Shown in pieces: positions 37,161-45,768 of a DNA stretch of 64,000 bases (within the stretch, counting starts at the first letter, position 1; each line of letters begins with the position of its first letter). The DNA is taken from positions 186,001 through 250,000 of the forward strand of contig SHYA01000001.1 in NCBI GenBank assembly GCA_009693055.1, in the 5' to 3' direction. A program made the position numbers and the translations under genes. The notes beneath the pieces were generated by a model. It had not been told where the DNA came from. It saw nothing but the letters and a program-made list of their open reading frames with translations, and did no database searches. Source of the stretch: Dehalococcoidia bacterium. Its GTDB lineage: Bacteria > Chloroflexota > Dehalococcoidia > Lucifugimonadales > SHYT01.

Positions 37161-37189
37161 AGTATACCGCAAACAGCGCTTCAGTACAA
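37161..37189 (-). promoter_or_regulatory. Promoter of the HAD phosphatase, near-leaderless
   Basis: Minus-strand TTGTAC (37189-37184), 17-base spacer, TATACT (37166-37161). Predicted start of transcription is within a few bases of ATG 37151. Confidence 0.5.
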
Positions 37190-37223
37190 GTGTTCTATGG
37201 CCGAGGTAGCGTCTCCTCGCTTG

Positions 37224-38198
37224 CTACTTCCTGCGCCGGACCACGTACTGAGCGATCTCTTCCATCGTCTCGCGCTCCGGGATATGGGGCAAGGCCCCCA
37301 GTCCTTGAAGCGCCTCATCACAGAAAGCCGCCGCCACCTGGTAGGCGTCTTGGATGATGCCGGACTCCCTGACCATCGCCACGGCTTGCTGGAGGGCCTC
37401 GGTCCTGCCGGGCTCCTTGTAAAAGCTCACAATCGGGTTGTCCTTCGGATACCGTTCCAGGAGCATGATGGCCGGCAGCGTGAGCACCCCGTGCGCAAGG
37501 TCCTCGCCCACGGGCTTGCCCATCTCCTCAGGGACGCCCTCAAAGTCCAGGATGTCATCAATCACCTGAAAGGCCATGCCCAGGTTCCGTCCGTAGCGGA
37601 CCAGAGCCTGCACCCGTCCCTCGTCCAGCTCGGCCAGGACGGCCCCGGACTCCACCGCCGTCGAGAACAGAGAGGCGGTCTTCGCGGCGATCCTCTGGTA
37701 GTACTGCTCCCTGCTGATGACGGGCTTGTAGGCCTGGACCTGCTCCAAGAGCTGCCCCGTGGAGAGCTCCATGATGGTCTGTGCAAAACGTCGCATGATG
37801 CGCAGATTGCCGGTGTCGGCCACCTGGATGGCGGAGGCGGAGAACAGGTAGTCCCCGACCAGGACTGCGGCGTTCGGGCCCCAGATGGCGTTTAACGTGG
37901 CCCGCCCGCGCCGGGTGGCGGCCGCATCCACGGCGTCGTCGTGGAGGAGTGTCGCAAGGTGCAGCAGCTCCACGCCGGAGGCCATGAGGACGACCGTGTC
38001 TTCGGAGCCTCTGCCAAACCGGGAGGCCAGTATCGTAAGAGTGGGCCGCAGCCGTTTTCCCGGCACCTCAACCGCCTTCGCCAGCAGGGGGCTGATGCCT
38101 TGCGCCAGCGCCTGGTCCGCCACGCCGCGGATCAAGCGTTCCACGCTCTCCATCTGGGCACGCACAATCAGGGCGAAATGGGGCTCCGTAGCGGTCAC
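37224..38198 (-). CDS. Polyprenyl diphosphate synthase (trans-type)
   Basis: 324-residue all-alpha prenyltransferase that chains isopentenyl diphosphate units, giving the side chain of menaquinone or other lipids. First Asp-rich motif is LLHDDAVDAAATRRG (DDxxD near 88-92), second is VIDDILDFEG, with GKRLRP near residue 48 binding the diphosphate. Small-loop residues before the first motif suggest a medium/long-chain product, but length cannot be fixed. Starts 17 bases after metG on the same strand, so co-transcribed. Consistent with menG in this window. Confidence 0.93.
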   Translation of the reverse strand: MTATEPHFALIVRAQMESVERLIRGVADQALAQGISPLLAKAVEVPGKRLRPTLTILASRFGRGSEDTVVLMASGVELLHLATLLHDDAVDAAATRRGRATLNAIWGPNAAVLVGDYLFSASAIQVADTGNLRIMRRFAQTIMELSTGQLLEQVQAYKPVISREQYYQRIAAKTASLFSTAVESGAVLAELDEGRVQALVRYGRNLGMAFQVIDDILDFEGVPEEMGKPVGEDLAHGVLTLPAIMLLERYPKDNPIVSFYKEPGRTEALQQAVAMVRESGIIQDAYQVAAAFCDEALQGLGALPHIPERETMEEIAQYVVRRRK

Positions 38199-38215
38199 CG
38201 CCTGCTCCTCTTGCG

Positions 38216-39922
38216 CTAGACCTTGACTCTGCCCGCTTCCAACAACGCCATCTCCTCGCCAGCCACCTTATCCTCCAGCTTCACAAACAGGGGAGCCGGA
38301 GGCGGGAACGGCTGCCCGGCGGGGACGGGCAAGACCTTCCAGCCGTGCTGTTGCATCGGCCCGGAGAAGCCCAACAGGGTATGCAGCTTCTGCGAGCTGA
38401 ACGGCAGGAACGGCGCTAAGGCGGTCTTGAGGGCGGAGAGAACGCTGATGGCGATCCAGAGGGTGGTCGCCGTCCGCTGGCGGTCCTCCTTCAACGTCTT
38501 CCACGGCGCCTTCAGGTCCAGGTACCGGTTGGCGGCCTGGGCAAGCCCCATAGCGGCACCCAACGCCGCGCGAAAGCTGCACGCCTCCAGGCCCGCCCCC
38601 ACCTCGGCGAGCGTCCGCTCCTGCGCGCGTCTGAGAAGCTCGCTGTCGTCGGCGTCCAGCGGGCCAGGCGCAGGCACGCGCCCGTCAAAGTTGCGGTGCG
38701 TGAAGCTGAGCACCCGGTGGACAAGATTCCCGTAGGTTGCGACCAGCTCGTCGTTGTTGCGGCGCACGAACTCTTTCCAGGTGAAGTCCGCATCCGAGGT
38801 TTCCGGCATGCCCGCCGCCAGCAGATACCTGAGGGCGTCCGGGTCGTACCGATCCAGGAAGTCCGGCACCCAGACCGCCCAGTTCTCCGACGTGGAGAGC
38901 TTACGACCCTCCAGGGATAGAAACTCGTTCGCGGGCACGTCGTAGGGTAGGTTGTAGCGGCTGTGCCCGCTGTCGTAGTCGCCGTACGCCATCAGCATCG
39001 CGGGCCAGATGATGGTGTGGAACGGGATGTTGTCCTTACCGATGAAGTAGTAGGCACGACAAGCCGGGTTCTGCCAGAAGTCGCGCCACTTGTCCGGCTC
39101 GCCGCGGCGCTCCGCCCACTCCACGGCCGCGGACAGGTACCCGCTGACCGCCTCAAACCACACGTAGATGCGCCGGTCATCATAGCCCCGCAAGGGGATG
39201 GGAACGCCCCAGGAGATGTTGCGCGTGATGTCCCTGTCGCGCAGGCCGTCCGCCAGCCACTGGCGGGTGAAGTTGCGGACGTTGGGACGCCAGTGCTCCG
39301 AGCGGGCGCCAATCCATTCCTCCAGCTTCGCCTGGTACGCGCCGAGGCGCAAGGTGAACTGTTCCGACTCGCGCAGCTCCGGCGCGTTCCCGCAGAGGCG
39401 GCACTTCCAGTCCATCAGGTCCTGCGGGTTGAGCGTGCGCCCGCACTTTTCACACTGGTCGCCGCGGGCCTTCTCGCTTCCGCAGAAGGGGCACGTGCCA
39501 AGGATGTACCGGTCTGACAGGAATCGGCGGTCTTTCGTGCAGTACGGCATCGCGCCCGACCGCTTGTAGATGTCCCCCTGCCGGAGCAGCTTGGTGAAGA
39601 TCCGGTGAACGACTTCGCGATGGTTCTCGGTGCCGGTGCTGGTGTACAAGTCCCAGGAGATGCCCAACCGCTCCCACGAGTCGAGGAAGCTGGCATGGTA
39701 CTTGTCGACCACCTCCTGGGGTGAGACCCCATCTTGCTCCGCGCGAATGGTGATCGGGGTGCCGTGCTGGTCGGAGCCGGACACCATGAGCACCTCGCTT
39801 CCCTTGAGCCGGTGGTAGCGGGCGAAGATGTCCGCGGGCAGGTAGCAGCCGGCGATGTGCCCCAGGTGCAGCGGGCCGTTGGCGTACGGCCACGCGACAC
39901 CAATGAAGATGCGTTCCGGCAT
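38216..39922 (-). CDS. metG: Methionine--tRNA ligase
   Basis: 568-residue class I synthetase. The HIGH motif is HLGH in YANGPLHLGHIAG (residues 14-26). The zinc-binding connective peptide has two CxxC pairs (CPFCGSEKARGDQCEKC, then CRLCG), the KMSKS loop is KLSTSEN, and an anticodon-binding helical domain fills the C terminus. The C-terminal dimerisation/OB domain of some MetRS is absent, as in many bacteria. First gene of metG-polyprenyl synthase. Confidence 0.97.
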   Translation of the reverse strand: MPERIFIGVAWPYANGPLHLGHIAGCYLPADIFARYHRLKGSEVLMVSGSDQHGTPITIRAEQDGVSPQEVVDKYHASFLDSWERLGISWDLYTSTGTENHREVVHRIFTKLLRQGDIYKRSGAMPYCTKDRRFLSDRYILGTCPFCGSEKARGDQCEKCGRTLNPQDLMDWKCRLCGNAPELRESEQFTLRLGAYQAKLEEWIGARSEHWRPNVRNFTRQWLADGLRDRDITRNISWGVPIPLRGYDDRRIYVWFEAVSGYLSAAVEWAERRGEPDKWRDFWQNPACRAYYFIGKDNIPFHTIIWPAMLMAYGDYDSGHSRYNLPYDVPANEFLSLEGRKLSTSENWAVWVPDFLDRYDPDALRYLLAAGMPETSDADFTWKEFVRRNNDELVATYGNLVHRVLSFTHRNFDGRVPAPGPLDADDSELLRRAQERTLAEVGAGLEACSFRAALGAAMGLAQAANRYLDLKAPWKTLKEDRQRTATTLWIAISVLSALKTALAPFLPFSSQKLHTLLGFSGPMQQHGWKVLPVPAGQPFPPPAPLFVKLEDKVAGEEMALLEAGRVKV

Positions 39923-40017
39923 AGGTCACACTTTCAGGGGGGTTTTCCCGATTGTAGCACGGAGGCTCCGCAGGGCGGGAGGACGGCGCGCCGTACACCT
40001 CAAGCGCATAAGTACCG

Positions 40018-40090
40018 CCCTTCGACCCTTCGCGGAGTTTACCCTGAGCAAAGCGAAGGGCTCGAGGGCAGGCAGGCTCAGGGTGAGCCG
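40018..40090. repeat. Interspersed repeat remnant (CCCTTCGAC/CTCAGGGTGAGC family)
   Basis: Contains CCCTTCGACCCTTCG, CCCTGAGCAAAGCGAAGGG, CTCGAGGGCAGG and GGCTCAGGGTGAGCC. Shares CTCGAGGGCAGG in inverted orientation with 34097-34163. Non-coding, in the 231-base gap upstream of metG. Confidence 0.6.
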
Positions 40091-40097
40091 GAGCACA

Positions 40098-40122
40098 GGG
40101 GGCGATTCGTAGAATCGCCCCC
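40098..40122. repeat. 11-bp-stem palindromic hairpin downstream of the VLRF1-type gene
   Basis: GGGGGCGATTC pairs with GAATCGCCCCC around GTA. It lies 32 bases beyond the stop of the gene at 40154-40960 and may end that transcript, but there is no T-run. Related in core to the palindrome at 4890-4909. Confidence 0.65.
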
Positions 40123-40153
40123 ACGGTAATCCTCAAGGCCGCGCCTTGGCCGC

Positions 40154-40960
40154 TCAGCCCTTTAAGAAACTGAGCACGCTGCCCTTCCACACCTCCTTCA
40201 GGATGCCCTCCAGAGCCGCGCGGTCGGGACGGTGAACCTGGAGCGTGCGCGCCAGCAGCCGCGGCCCGAACTTCGCCAGGTAGGGGCACCGCTCCTGGAA
40301 TCCCAGGAGAGTCTGGCGCTCGCCGCCGAGGAGCACGTAGTCCAGGGTCCTTTCCACCGGGAGAAAGTGCTCCTGCACGTGCTGGCACACCCGGTCGAAC
40401 AGCTCGCGGGCCTGATTCTCGCGGCGGCGGGCAAAGCGCTGCTGTGACCAGCCTCCCGCTTTGTGGCGGCCGTGCACGTGGGCGGTCCCTACCTTGGACG
40501 CAGCAAGGGTGTCCCCCTGGAACACGCCCACGGCGTACCCCTGCAAGCGGAGCAGCACCACACCCACTTTGGGCCGGGAGGCGAGCGTGTCGCGAAGGGG
40601 CTGAGTCCACCAACCGGGCCGCGTCTCACTTTGCAGCACTGGGAACGGCGGAACGATCACGTGGACGGCGGCCGGCGCCCAGAGCAGGTACGCGCCCGTT
40701 GTGGACTTGCTGAGCATCCCGTCCACGGCATCTCGTTGCCGCGCGGAGAGCCAGACGGACCGCGAGGGGAAGGAAGCCACCGGCCCTGGCGCTCCCGCCG
40801 CGCTCGCAATCGTGAGTGCGCCGTCAGGTGCGCGCAGCCCTTCCAGAAACCGGCTGAGCGCCGCTCTGTCCGCTCTCCGCGGGAGAAGCGCGGCGTCCTC
40901 CCCCTCGCGTTGGCCCGCTTCAGCCACGCTGGCCCTCCAGCCACAGACGGTAGAGGTCAC
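40154..40960 (-). CDS. VLRF1-type (Vms1/eRF1-like) putative peptidyl-tRNA hydrolase
   Basis: About 257-268 residues. The C-terminal half carries HVHGRHKAGGWSQQRFARRR, the signature of bacterial VLRF1 domains, with the Gln in the position of the catalytic Gln of eukaryotic Vms1/ANKZF1. YAVGVFQGD and FGPRLLARTLQVHR fit an RNase-H/eRF1-like fold. Such proteins release nascent chains from stalled ribosomes; that role is inferred. It overlaps the 3' end of rsmI. GTG 40927 gives a smaller overlap than ATG 40960 and may be the true start. Confidence 0.75.
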   Translation of the reverse strand: MTSTVCGWRASVAEAGQREGEDAALLPRRADRAALSRFLEGLRAPDGALTIASAAGAPGPVASFPSRSVWLSARQRDAVDGMLSKSTTGAYLLWAPAAVHVIVPPFPVLQSETRPGWWTQPLRDTLASRPKVGVVLLRLQGYAVGVFQGDTLAASKVGTAHVHGRHKAGGWSQQRFARRRENQARELFDRVCQHVQEHFLPVERTLDYVLLGGERQTLLGFQERCPYLAKFGPRLLARTLQVHRPDRAALEGILKEVWKGSVLSFLKG

Positions 40961-41792
40961 GCCGGTGCATCCCCGTGAGAGTGGACGCCTGGGCGACTGC
41001 GTCCCGGGCGCTCAGCCCCTGCTCCCGCAGGCGAGCCAGGAGCTGGCGCGCGTCCGCCTCGGTTGCCCCTGTTGCCGCCGTGTCGTGCGGCCCCTTCTCC
41101 GCGACACCCTCCACCACCAGGGTGAACTCACCCCTTGGCGCATGGAAATGCGCCAGCGCCTCCTGGAGCGTTCCCCGGAACACCTCCTCGTGGAGCTTGG
41201 TCATTTCGCGGCAGACCACGACGCGCCGGTCGCCGAGCGCTTGCCGCATGTCCGGGAGCGTCACTCGCAGCCGGTGCGGCGCCTCCAGAAAGACCAGGCT
41301 GAACCCGCCGGGCACGTCGCGCGCCAGCAATCCGAGGGCGCGCCGCCGCTCCCCGGCGCGGCTGGGCAAGAAGCCCGCAAAGAGGAACCCCCTGGCGTCA
41401 GCGAATCCGGAAACGGCAACGGCAGCGGTCACGGCGGAAGGGCCTGGGATAGAGACCACGGGAAAGCCGTTCTCGGCGGCAACCGCCACCAGCTCCCGAC
41501 CGGGGTCGCTAACGCCCGGCGTGCCAGCCTCCGAGACGAGCGCCACGTCCTTCTGCGCGAGGGCCTGCAACAGGTACGGCAGCTTGCTCCGCCGGTTCTG
41601 CGTGAAGTAGCTGGTCACGGGCGTGGCAATCTCGTACCGGGCCAGCAGCTTGCGCGTGGTCCGTGTGTCCTCCGCGGCGATCAGCCCAACCTCACGGAGC
41701 ACGCGCAGCGCCCGGAGGGTGATGTCCTCCAGGTTTCCTATGGGTGTCCCTACAAGGTACAGCGTCCCCACGCCCTTCTCCTTGGACGGCAT
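40920..41792 (-). CDS. rsmI: 16S rRNA (cytidine1402-2'-O)-methyltransferase
   Basis: 290-residue SAM-dependent enzyme of the tetrapyrrole-methylase fold, modifying C1402 in the decoding centre. Start region LYLVGTPIGNLEDITLRAL, followed by GLIAAEDTRTTRKLL, SEAGTPGVSDPG and a VSIPGPSAV segment, all diagnostic. The C-terminal ~60 residues form the small helical domain (RDAVAQASTLTGMHRRDLYRL). Overlaps the next gene by 8-41 bases, indicating an operon of two translation-related genes. Confidence 0.96.
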   Translation of the reverse strand: MPSKEKGVGTLYLVGTPIGNLEDITLRALRVLREVGLIAAEDTRTTRKLLARYEIATPVTSYFTQNRRSKLPYLLQALAQKDVALVSEAGTPGVSDPGRELVAVAAENGFPVVSIPGPSAVTAAVAVSGFADARGFLFAGFLPSRAGERRRALGLLARDVPGGFSLVFLEAPHRLRVTLPDMRQALGDRRVVVCREMTKLHEEVFRGTLQEALAHFHAPRGEFTLVVEGVAEKGPHDTAATGATEADARQLLARLREQGLSARDAVAQASTLTGMHRRDLYRLWLEGQRG

Positions 41793-41866
41793 CTCTCCTC
41801 GCCCGCCATGCGTAGTATTATGCGGAATGGACCGCCCCGGGGAAACAGCGGGAGGAGAGAGGCACG

Positions 41867-43432
41867 ATGATAGTCCGTGCGCGGCGGCTCCTTGACCGTG
41901 GCCTCGGCGCCGGCCTGCTTGCCGGGCTGACCGCCGCGCTCGGCATGATGGCCTTGCGGTTTGCGGTGGGCGCCCCCTCCCTCCAGGAGCTCATCTCCGA
42001 AAAGCTGCTCGCTTACCTCTCTCCCCAGGCGTTTGAGTTTCTTTTGGAGCAGTTCTGGTCGCTGGGCAAGACCTTCGCCGTCCTCGGCGTCACCGCCGCG
42101 CTCACGGCGTCGGGCGGCGTACTCGGGCTGGCCTACGGGTGGTCCCGCGACCGGCTTCCCCCGTGGGTGCCGGTATCCGGCGGCGCAAGGCTCCTGACGG
42201 GCCTCAGCTTGGGGCTCATCCTGTGGGCGCTCACCAGCATGGTGCTGGTCCCGCTGCTGGGCGGCGGGGTCTGGGGGAACAAGGTGCCCGGCGGGGCGGG
42301 TGGTTTCTCCCTCGTCACCTTTCTCTCCACCGGCCTCTACGGCGTTCTGCTCGTCTGGCTGATGCCAAAGAAACAACCCGAGCTCGTCCCCACGGAGACA
42401 GGGATGACCCGGAGGGCCTTCCTGGGCCGCGCCGTCACCTGGATGGTGATCCTAGGGGCGGCGGGCTTCGGTATCCGCGCCCTGGCCTCCAGCGCGGCGC
42501 GGATGGCCGGCTCCACCGTCTCTGTGCGAGACGCGGGAGCCATCCCGCCGGAGATCACCCCGAACGACCGCTTCTACCACGTCTCCAAGAACTTCGTAGA
42601 CCCCGAGGTGAACGGCGCGACGTGGAAGCTCCAGGTGGACGGCATAGTGGACAGCCCTTACACGCTCACCCTGGAGGAGCTGCGCGCCGTCCCAGCGGTT
42701 GAGCAGACCGTGACCCTGGAGTGCATCAGCAACCTCGTCGGCGGCGACCTGATCAGCAATGCGCGGTGGAAGGGCGTGCCGCTGCGCGCGCTGCTGGAGC
42801 GTGCCGGCCTCCAGCCCGGCGTCGTGCGGGTCACCTTCCGCTCCGCCGACGGCTACACGGAAAGCATCCCGCTGGAGGAGGCGATGCGCCCAGAGGTGAT
42901 GGTCGCCTACGAGATGAACGGCGTGCCCCTGCCCTCAGACCACGGTTACCCCGCGCGGATCATTTACCCAAACCACTTCGGGATGAAGGGCCCCAAGTGG
43001 CTGAAGCAGATCGCCACGACCGACGACGCCGGGGTCCGCGGGTACTGGGAGCGCCAGGGGTGGGACGACTGGGCCGAGGTGCTCACGACCTCCCAGGTGC
43101 TGGCGCCCGCTGACGGCATCCAGGTCCCGATCGGCGCGACGCTTGTTGGCGGCCTCGCCTTCTCCGGCGCTAAAGGCATCTCACGCGTAGAGTTCAGCGA
43201 TGATGGCGGGCGCACGTGGCTGCCAGCTCGCCTGAAGCCCGCGCTCTCCCCGTACAGCTGGGCCTTCTGGACCACCGAGTGGAAGCCCGCTGCGCCGGGA
43301 CGCCACCGGCTGGCGGTCCGCACGTACGCAGCGGACGGCGCGCCGCAGGAGCAACAGCCCCACGACGCTGCGCCATCCGGCGCCACCGGCTACCACATCG
43401 TTGACGTGGTGGTCTTGCCGAGTGCGACGTAA
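41867..43432 (+). CDS. Membrane-anchored sulfite-oxidase-family molybdoenzyme
   Basis: 521 residues. Four predicted N-terminal helices (about 12-32, 68-88, 106-130, 145-163), then a twin-arginine-like MTRRAFLGRAVTWMV helix. The sulfite oxidase/YedY-type molybdopterin domain has the Mo-ligating Cys in TLECISNLVGG (Cys 286) and the continuation NARWKGVPLRALLE. A C-terminal Mo-co dimerisation domain follows (ISRVEFSDDGGRTWLPARL). The catalytic part is expected outside the membrane. Substrate (sulfite, sulfoxide or other) is not predictable. No heme gene is adjacent. moeA is encoded at 17529-18836. Confidence 0.92.
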   Translation: MIVRARRLLDRGLGAGLLAGLTAALGMMALRFAVGAPSLQELISEKLLAYLSPQAFEFLLEQFWSLGKTFAVLGVTAALTASGGVLGLAYGWSRDRLPPWVPVSGGARLLTGLSLGLILWALTSMVLVPLLGGGVWGNKVPGGAGGFSLVTFLSTGLYGVLLVWLMPKKQPELVPTETGMTRRAFLGRAVTWMVILGAAGFGIRALASSAARMAGSTVSVRDAGAIPPEITPNDRFYHVSKNFVDPEVNGATWKLQVDGIVDSPYTLTLEELRAVPAVEQTVTLECISNLVGGDLISNARWKGVPLRALLERAGLQPGVVRVTFRSADGYTESIPLEEAMRPEVMVAYEMNGVPLPSDHGYPARIIYPNHFGMKGPKWLKQIATTDDAGVRGYWERQGWDDWAEVLTTSQVLAPADGIQVPIGATLVGGLAFSGAKGISRVEFSDDGGRTWLPARLKPALSPYSWAFWTTEWKPAAPGRHRLAVRTYAADGAPQEQQPHDAAPSGATGYHIVDVVVLPSAT

Positions 43433-43508
43433 CCCGGCCAACAAGGAGTCCGGCGCACCATCGTAATGGCATAGCGTAAGGGCTGGCCCCTGCCTCGCGG
43501 TCGCCTGC

Positions 43509-44172
43509 TCAGGAGAGCGCCGGCCGTGGGGTGAGGGTCCGCGGCTCGCCGGCTTGCGTCCGGCGCTGCACGGCGATGAAGAGCAGCACAATCCCAGGCA
43601 TCTGGGCGAGATGGTAGAGAGAGTTGGTGTCAAACTCCCATCCGCTCGCGGTAAATTCCACGCCGGTGCCTCGGACAACCCCAGCAACGACGCTGGAACC
43701 GATGGCGAGGATGACCAGAGCAACAGCCGGCTGCCGCATCCGCCAGGCGTGGCCCCAGAGGCCCAGCGCCATAAGCATGGCGAGCCCCTCGGTGATCATC
43801 AACGTCACGATGCTCGCGTGGCCGAGGACCACCAGGATAAAGAAGGCCCCCAGGCAAACGAAACGCACAGCCAGGAGAGGCCGCCCGCGCCCTTCGCCCA
43901 GGACGCTCGCCACCGTCGCAGCCAGGAGGAACGAGATCGCAACCGCGACGACCAGGCTGATGGCGGACCAGCTCACCTTCGCCGCCGTTTCGTGATCGGC
44001 GAGAAAGCCGTGGTGGACACCGCCCCAAAGGCCGGCCAGGCCGATGAGCAGAAAAGTCCACCGCCAGTAGGTGACGGCCTTCCCGCCCCCCCCGAAGGGC
44101 AAGGCCCGTGCTCACCGCCAGCGCGCCCAGAGCGAAGTCGGTCAGCGAGCTCGCCGGCTCAATCAGTCCCAC
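43509..44172 (-). pseudogene. Multi-helix membrane protein with +1 frameshift in a G8 run
   Basis: The first frame reads LVGLIEPASSLTDFALGALA, then VSTGLALRGG. The second frame continues GKAVTYWRWTFLLIGLAGL, then WGGVHHGFLAD and five further helices. The pattern (EP..LTD at the first helix, GGxHHGF after the second) fits a single six- or seven-helix membrane protein of unknown function. The frames join at eight G's (minus strand of about 44086-44093); seven G's would restore one ORF of ~220 residues. Start probably GTG 44172. Sequence error or recent mutation. Confidence 0.7.
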
Positions 44173-44195
44173 CAGGCTCTTCGGCGTTTTCTCCG

Positions 44196-44672
44196 CTAGC
44201 CGCCGTAGAACCAGCCGGTGTGCCACATCTCCAGCGGCTTGTCGTCACGGGCCTGCCCGACCTCGGTCACCTCCGCCACGTACACCGTGTGGTCGCCGCG
44301 GGCGATCGTGTCGGTCACCTTGCACTCAATGTGGCAGTACGCCTCGTCCAGGACCGGCGCCCCGTTGGCGCCCGGCCTGAACGAGTGGCCGGACATCTTG
44401 TTGCCCTCCACCTTCAGCGGGCGGAAGAAGTCCTCGGCGACCTGCTTCTGCGACGCGGAAAGAACGTTGACCGTAAACGTCTTGGCCTTCGCCACGGCGG
44501 GCTGCAGGCTGCTGTCGCCCTTGACCGCCACCATGATCAGTGGCGGGTTGAACGACGCCTGCGACAGCCAGTTAACCGTACCGGAGGCGAGCTCCTCCCC
44601 CGCTTTGGCGGTCATGACGTACATGCCGTAGGTGATCTGCCTCAGCACCTTCTTCTTGACGTCTTTGTCCAT
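44196..44672 (-). CDS. Flavin reductase-like domain protein
   Basis: 158 residues of the FMN-binding split-barrel family (DIM6/NTAB): MYVMTAKAGEELASGTVNWLSQAS, FNPPLIMVAVKGDS, FTVNVLS, and the C-terminal HTVYVAEVTEV with GDHTVY. Reduces or binds FMN; partners unknown. GAGAGGGAGGGAACC precedes ATG 44672; the longer frame to 44765 is rejected. It lies just upstream of the frameshifted membrane protein on the same strand. Confidence 0.9.
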   Translation of the reverse strand: MDKDVKKKVLRQITYGMYVMTAKAGEELASGTVNWLSQASFNPPLIMVAVKGDSSLQPAVAKAKTFTVNVLSASQKQVAEDFFRPLKVEGNKMSGHSFRPGANGAPVLDEAYCHIECKVTDTIARGDHTVYVAEVTEVGQARDDKPLEMWHTGWFYGG

Positions 44673-44804
44673 GGTTCCCTCCCTCTCAGTGCCCGCATAA
44701 GCCGTACGAAGGCCGCACGGACAACAGCAGTATGCTAGCAGAGATGGGCAGCGCCTTTCAAGCAAAGACGCCAGGGCGCAGCGCCTCGCGAGGCGTTAGC
44801 CACC

Positions 44805-44834
44805 TTGACGGTGGCTCCGGCGCTTGGCTATACT
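44805..44834 (+). promoter_or_regulatory. Promoter of the tRNA-Ile gene
   Basis: TTGACG (44805-44810), 18-base spacer, TATACT (44829-44834), about 70 bases before the tRNA. The 231-base gap 44673-44903 holds nothing else that I recognise. Confidence 0.6.
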
Positions 44835-44903
44835 TGCCTTTGCGTTCCTTCCACACGCGCCTGGTAGCCCCCCCCATGCTGCAAGTGCCTCAATCCGCTC
44901 CGT

Positions 44904-44980
<77 letters not shown>

Positions 44981-44983
44981 CAC

Positions 44984-45002
44984 TCCGTCACTGGCAAGAC
45001 GC
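44984..45002. repeat. Left copy of a direct repeat flanking the HNH gene
   Basis: TCCGTCACTGGCAAGACGC starts four bases after the tRNA-Ile gene. The right copy, TCCGTCACTGGGAGACGC, is at 45746-45763. They differ by one substitution and one base of length. Confidence 0.7.
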
Positions 45003-45039
45003 TTGCCAATAAGATTGGCGCACGGGGCAATAGTAGTTT

Positions 45040-45732
45040 GTGAAAGACGAGATCCTTAGCTATTGGGACATGTGCAGCCGGCAGGGCATGGCCTTGCAGC
45101 GCGGTATGTACTTCAAGTCACCTCCGGGACACGGTATTATCTTCATGCCTCATCGTCCTAACGCCCCATACGCCGACGCACTCAGCTCAGATGGGACAGG
45201 GCTGCTCTACGAAGGCCATGATGTTCGGCGTACTCAGGGAACCCCAGGCCCAAAGGCCTTCGACCAACCACGGTTCGAGATGGACGGCAAACCCACTCAG
45301 AACGGGTTATTTGCTGTATGGGTAGATGACTTAAGGCGCGGCAAGGTGCTCCCAGCAATCTTTCGGGTCTATGGGAAAATGCGCCCCGGCGTCTGGATTG
45401 ACCGTGGGCTGTGGCTACTCAAGGACTATGGGCACTGCAAAAAGGGTCGCCGCAAGGTCTTCAGGTTCCGCCTTGCGCAAGCCGACTTCAATTCCAGTAC
45501 CCCTCATGAATCAGCCAGTGCTGACCTCAAGGCTAGCCGCCAGATTCCATCGCGGATCAAACAAGCAGTCTACAAACGCGACAAGGGTAGATGTGTAATC
45601 TGCGGCGGGGCGGACCAACTCCATTTCGACCACGACTTTCCGTTTTCAAAAGGTGGAACAAGCATCTTGCCAGAGAACGTGCGAGTCTTGTGTGCAAGAC
45701 ACAACCTTGCGAAGTCGGCAACAATCGATTGA
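45040..45732 (+). CDS. SRA/YDG-like domain fused to HNH endonuclease
   Basis: 230 residues with GTG start. N-terminal part (1-150): GTGLLYEGHDVRRTQGTPGP, KAFDQP, TQNGLF, VYGKMRPGVWIDRGLWLL, a pattern like SRA/YDG modified-base-binding domains such as those in ScoMcrA-type enzymes. C-terminal HNH nuclease (175-225): RDKGRCVICGG, HFDHDFPFSKGG, NVRVLCARHN, with a Cys4 zinc frame. Likely a type IV-like nuclease that cuts modified DNA; the modification is unknown. Its base composition looks less GC-rich than neighbours, and it sits between tRNA-Ile and gcvT, flanked by direct repeats, suggesting acquisition by transfer. Confidence 0.85.
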   Translation: MKDEILSYWDMCSRQGMALQRGMYFKSPPGHGIIFMPHRPNAPYADALSSDGTGLLYEGHDVRRTQGTPGPKAFDQPRFEMDGKPTQNGLFAVWVDDLRRGKVLPAIFRVYGKMRPGVWIDRGLWLLKDYGHCKKGRRKVFRFRLAQADFNSSTPHESASADLKASRQIPSRIKQAVYKRDKGRCVICGGADQLHFDHDFPFSKGGTSILPENVRVLCARHNLAKSATID

Positions 45733-45745
45733 CAGCCGGGCCAGG

Positions 45746-45763
45746 TCCGTCACTGGGAGACGC
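45746..45763. repeat. Right copy of the direct repeat flanking the HNH gene
   Basis: TCCGTCACTGGGAGACGC, near-copy of 44984-45002. It ends six bases before the gcvT start. Confidence 0.7.
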
Positions 45764-45768
45764 CACGC

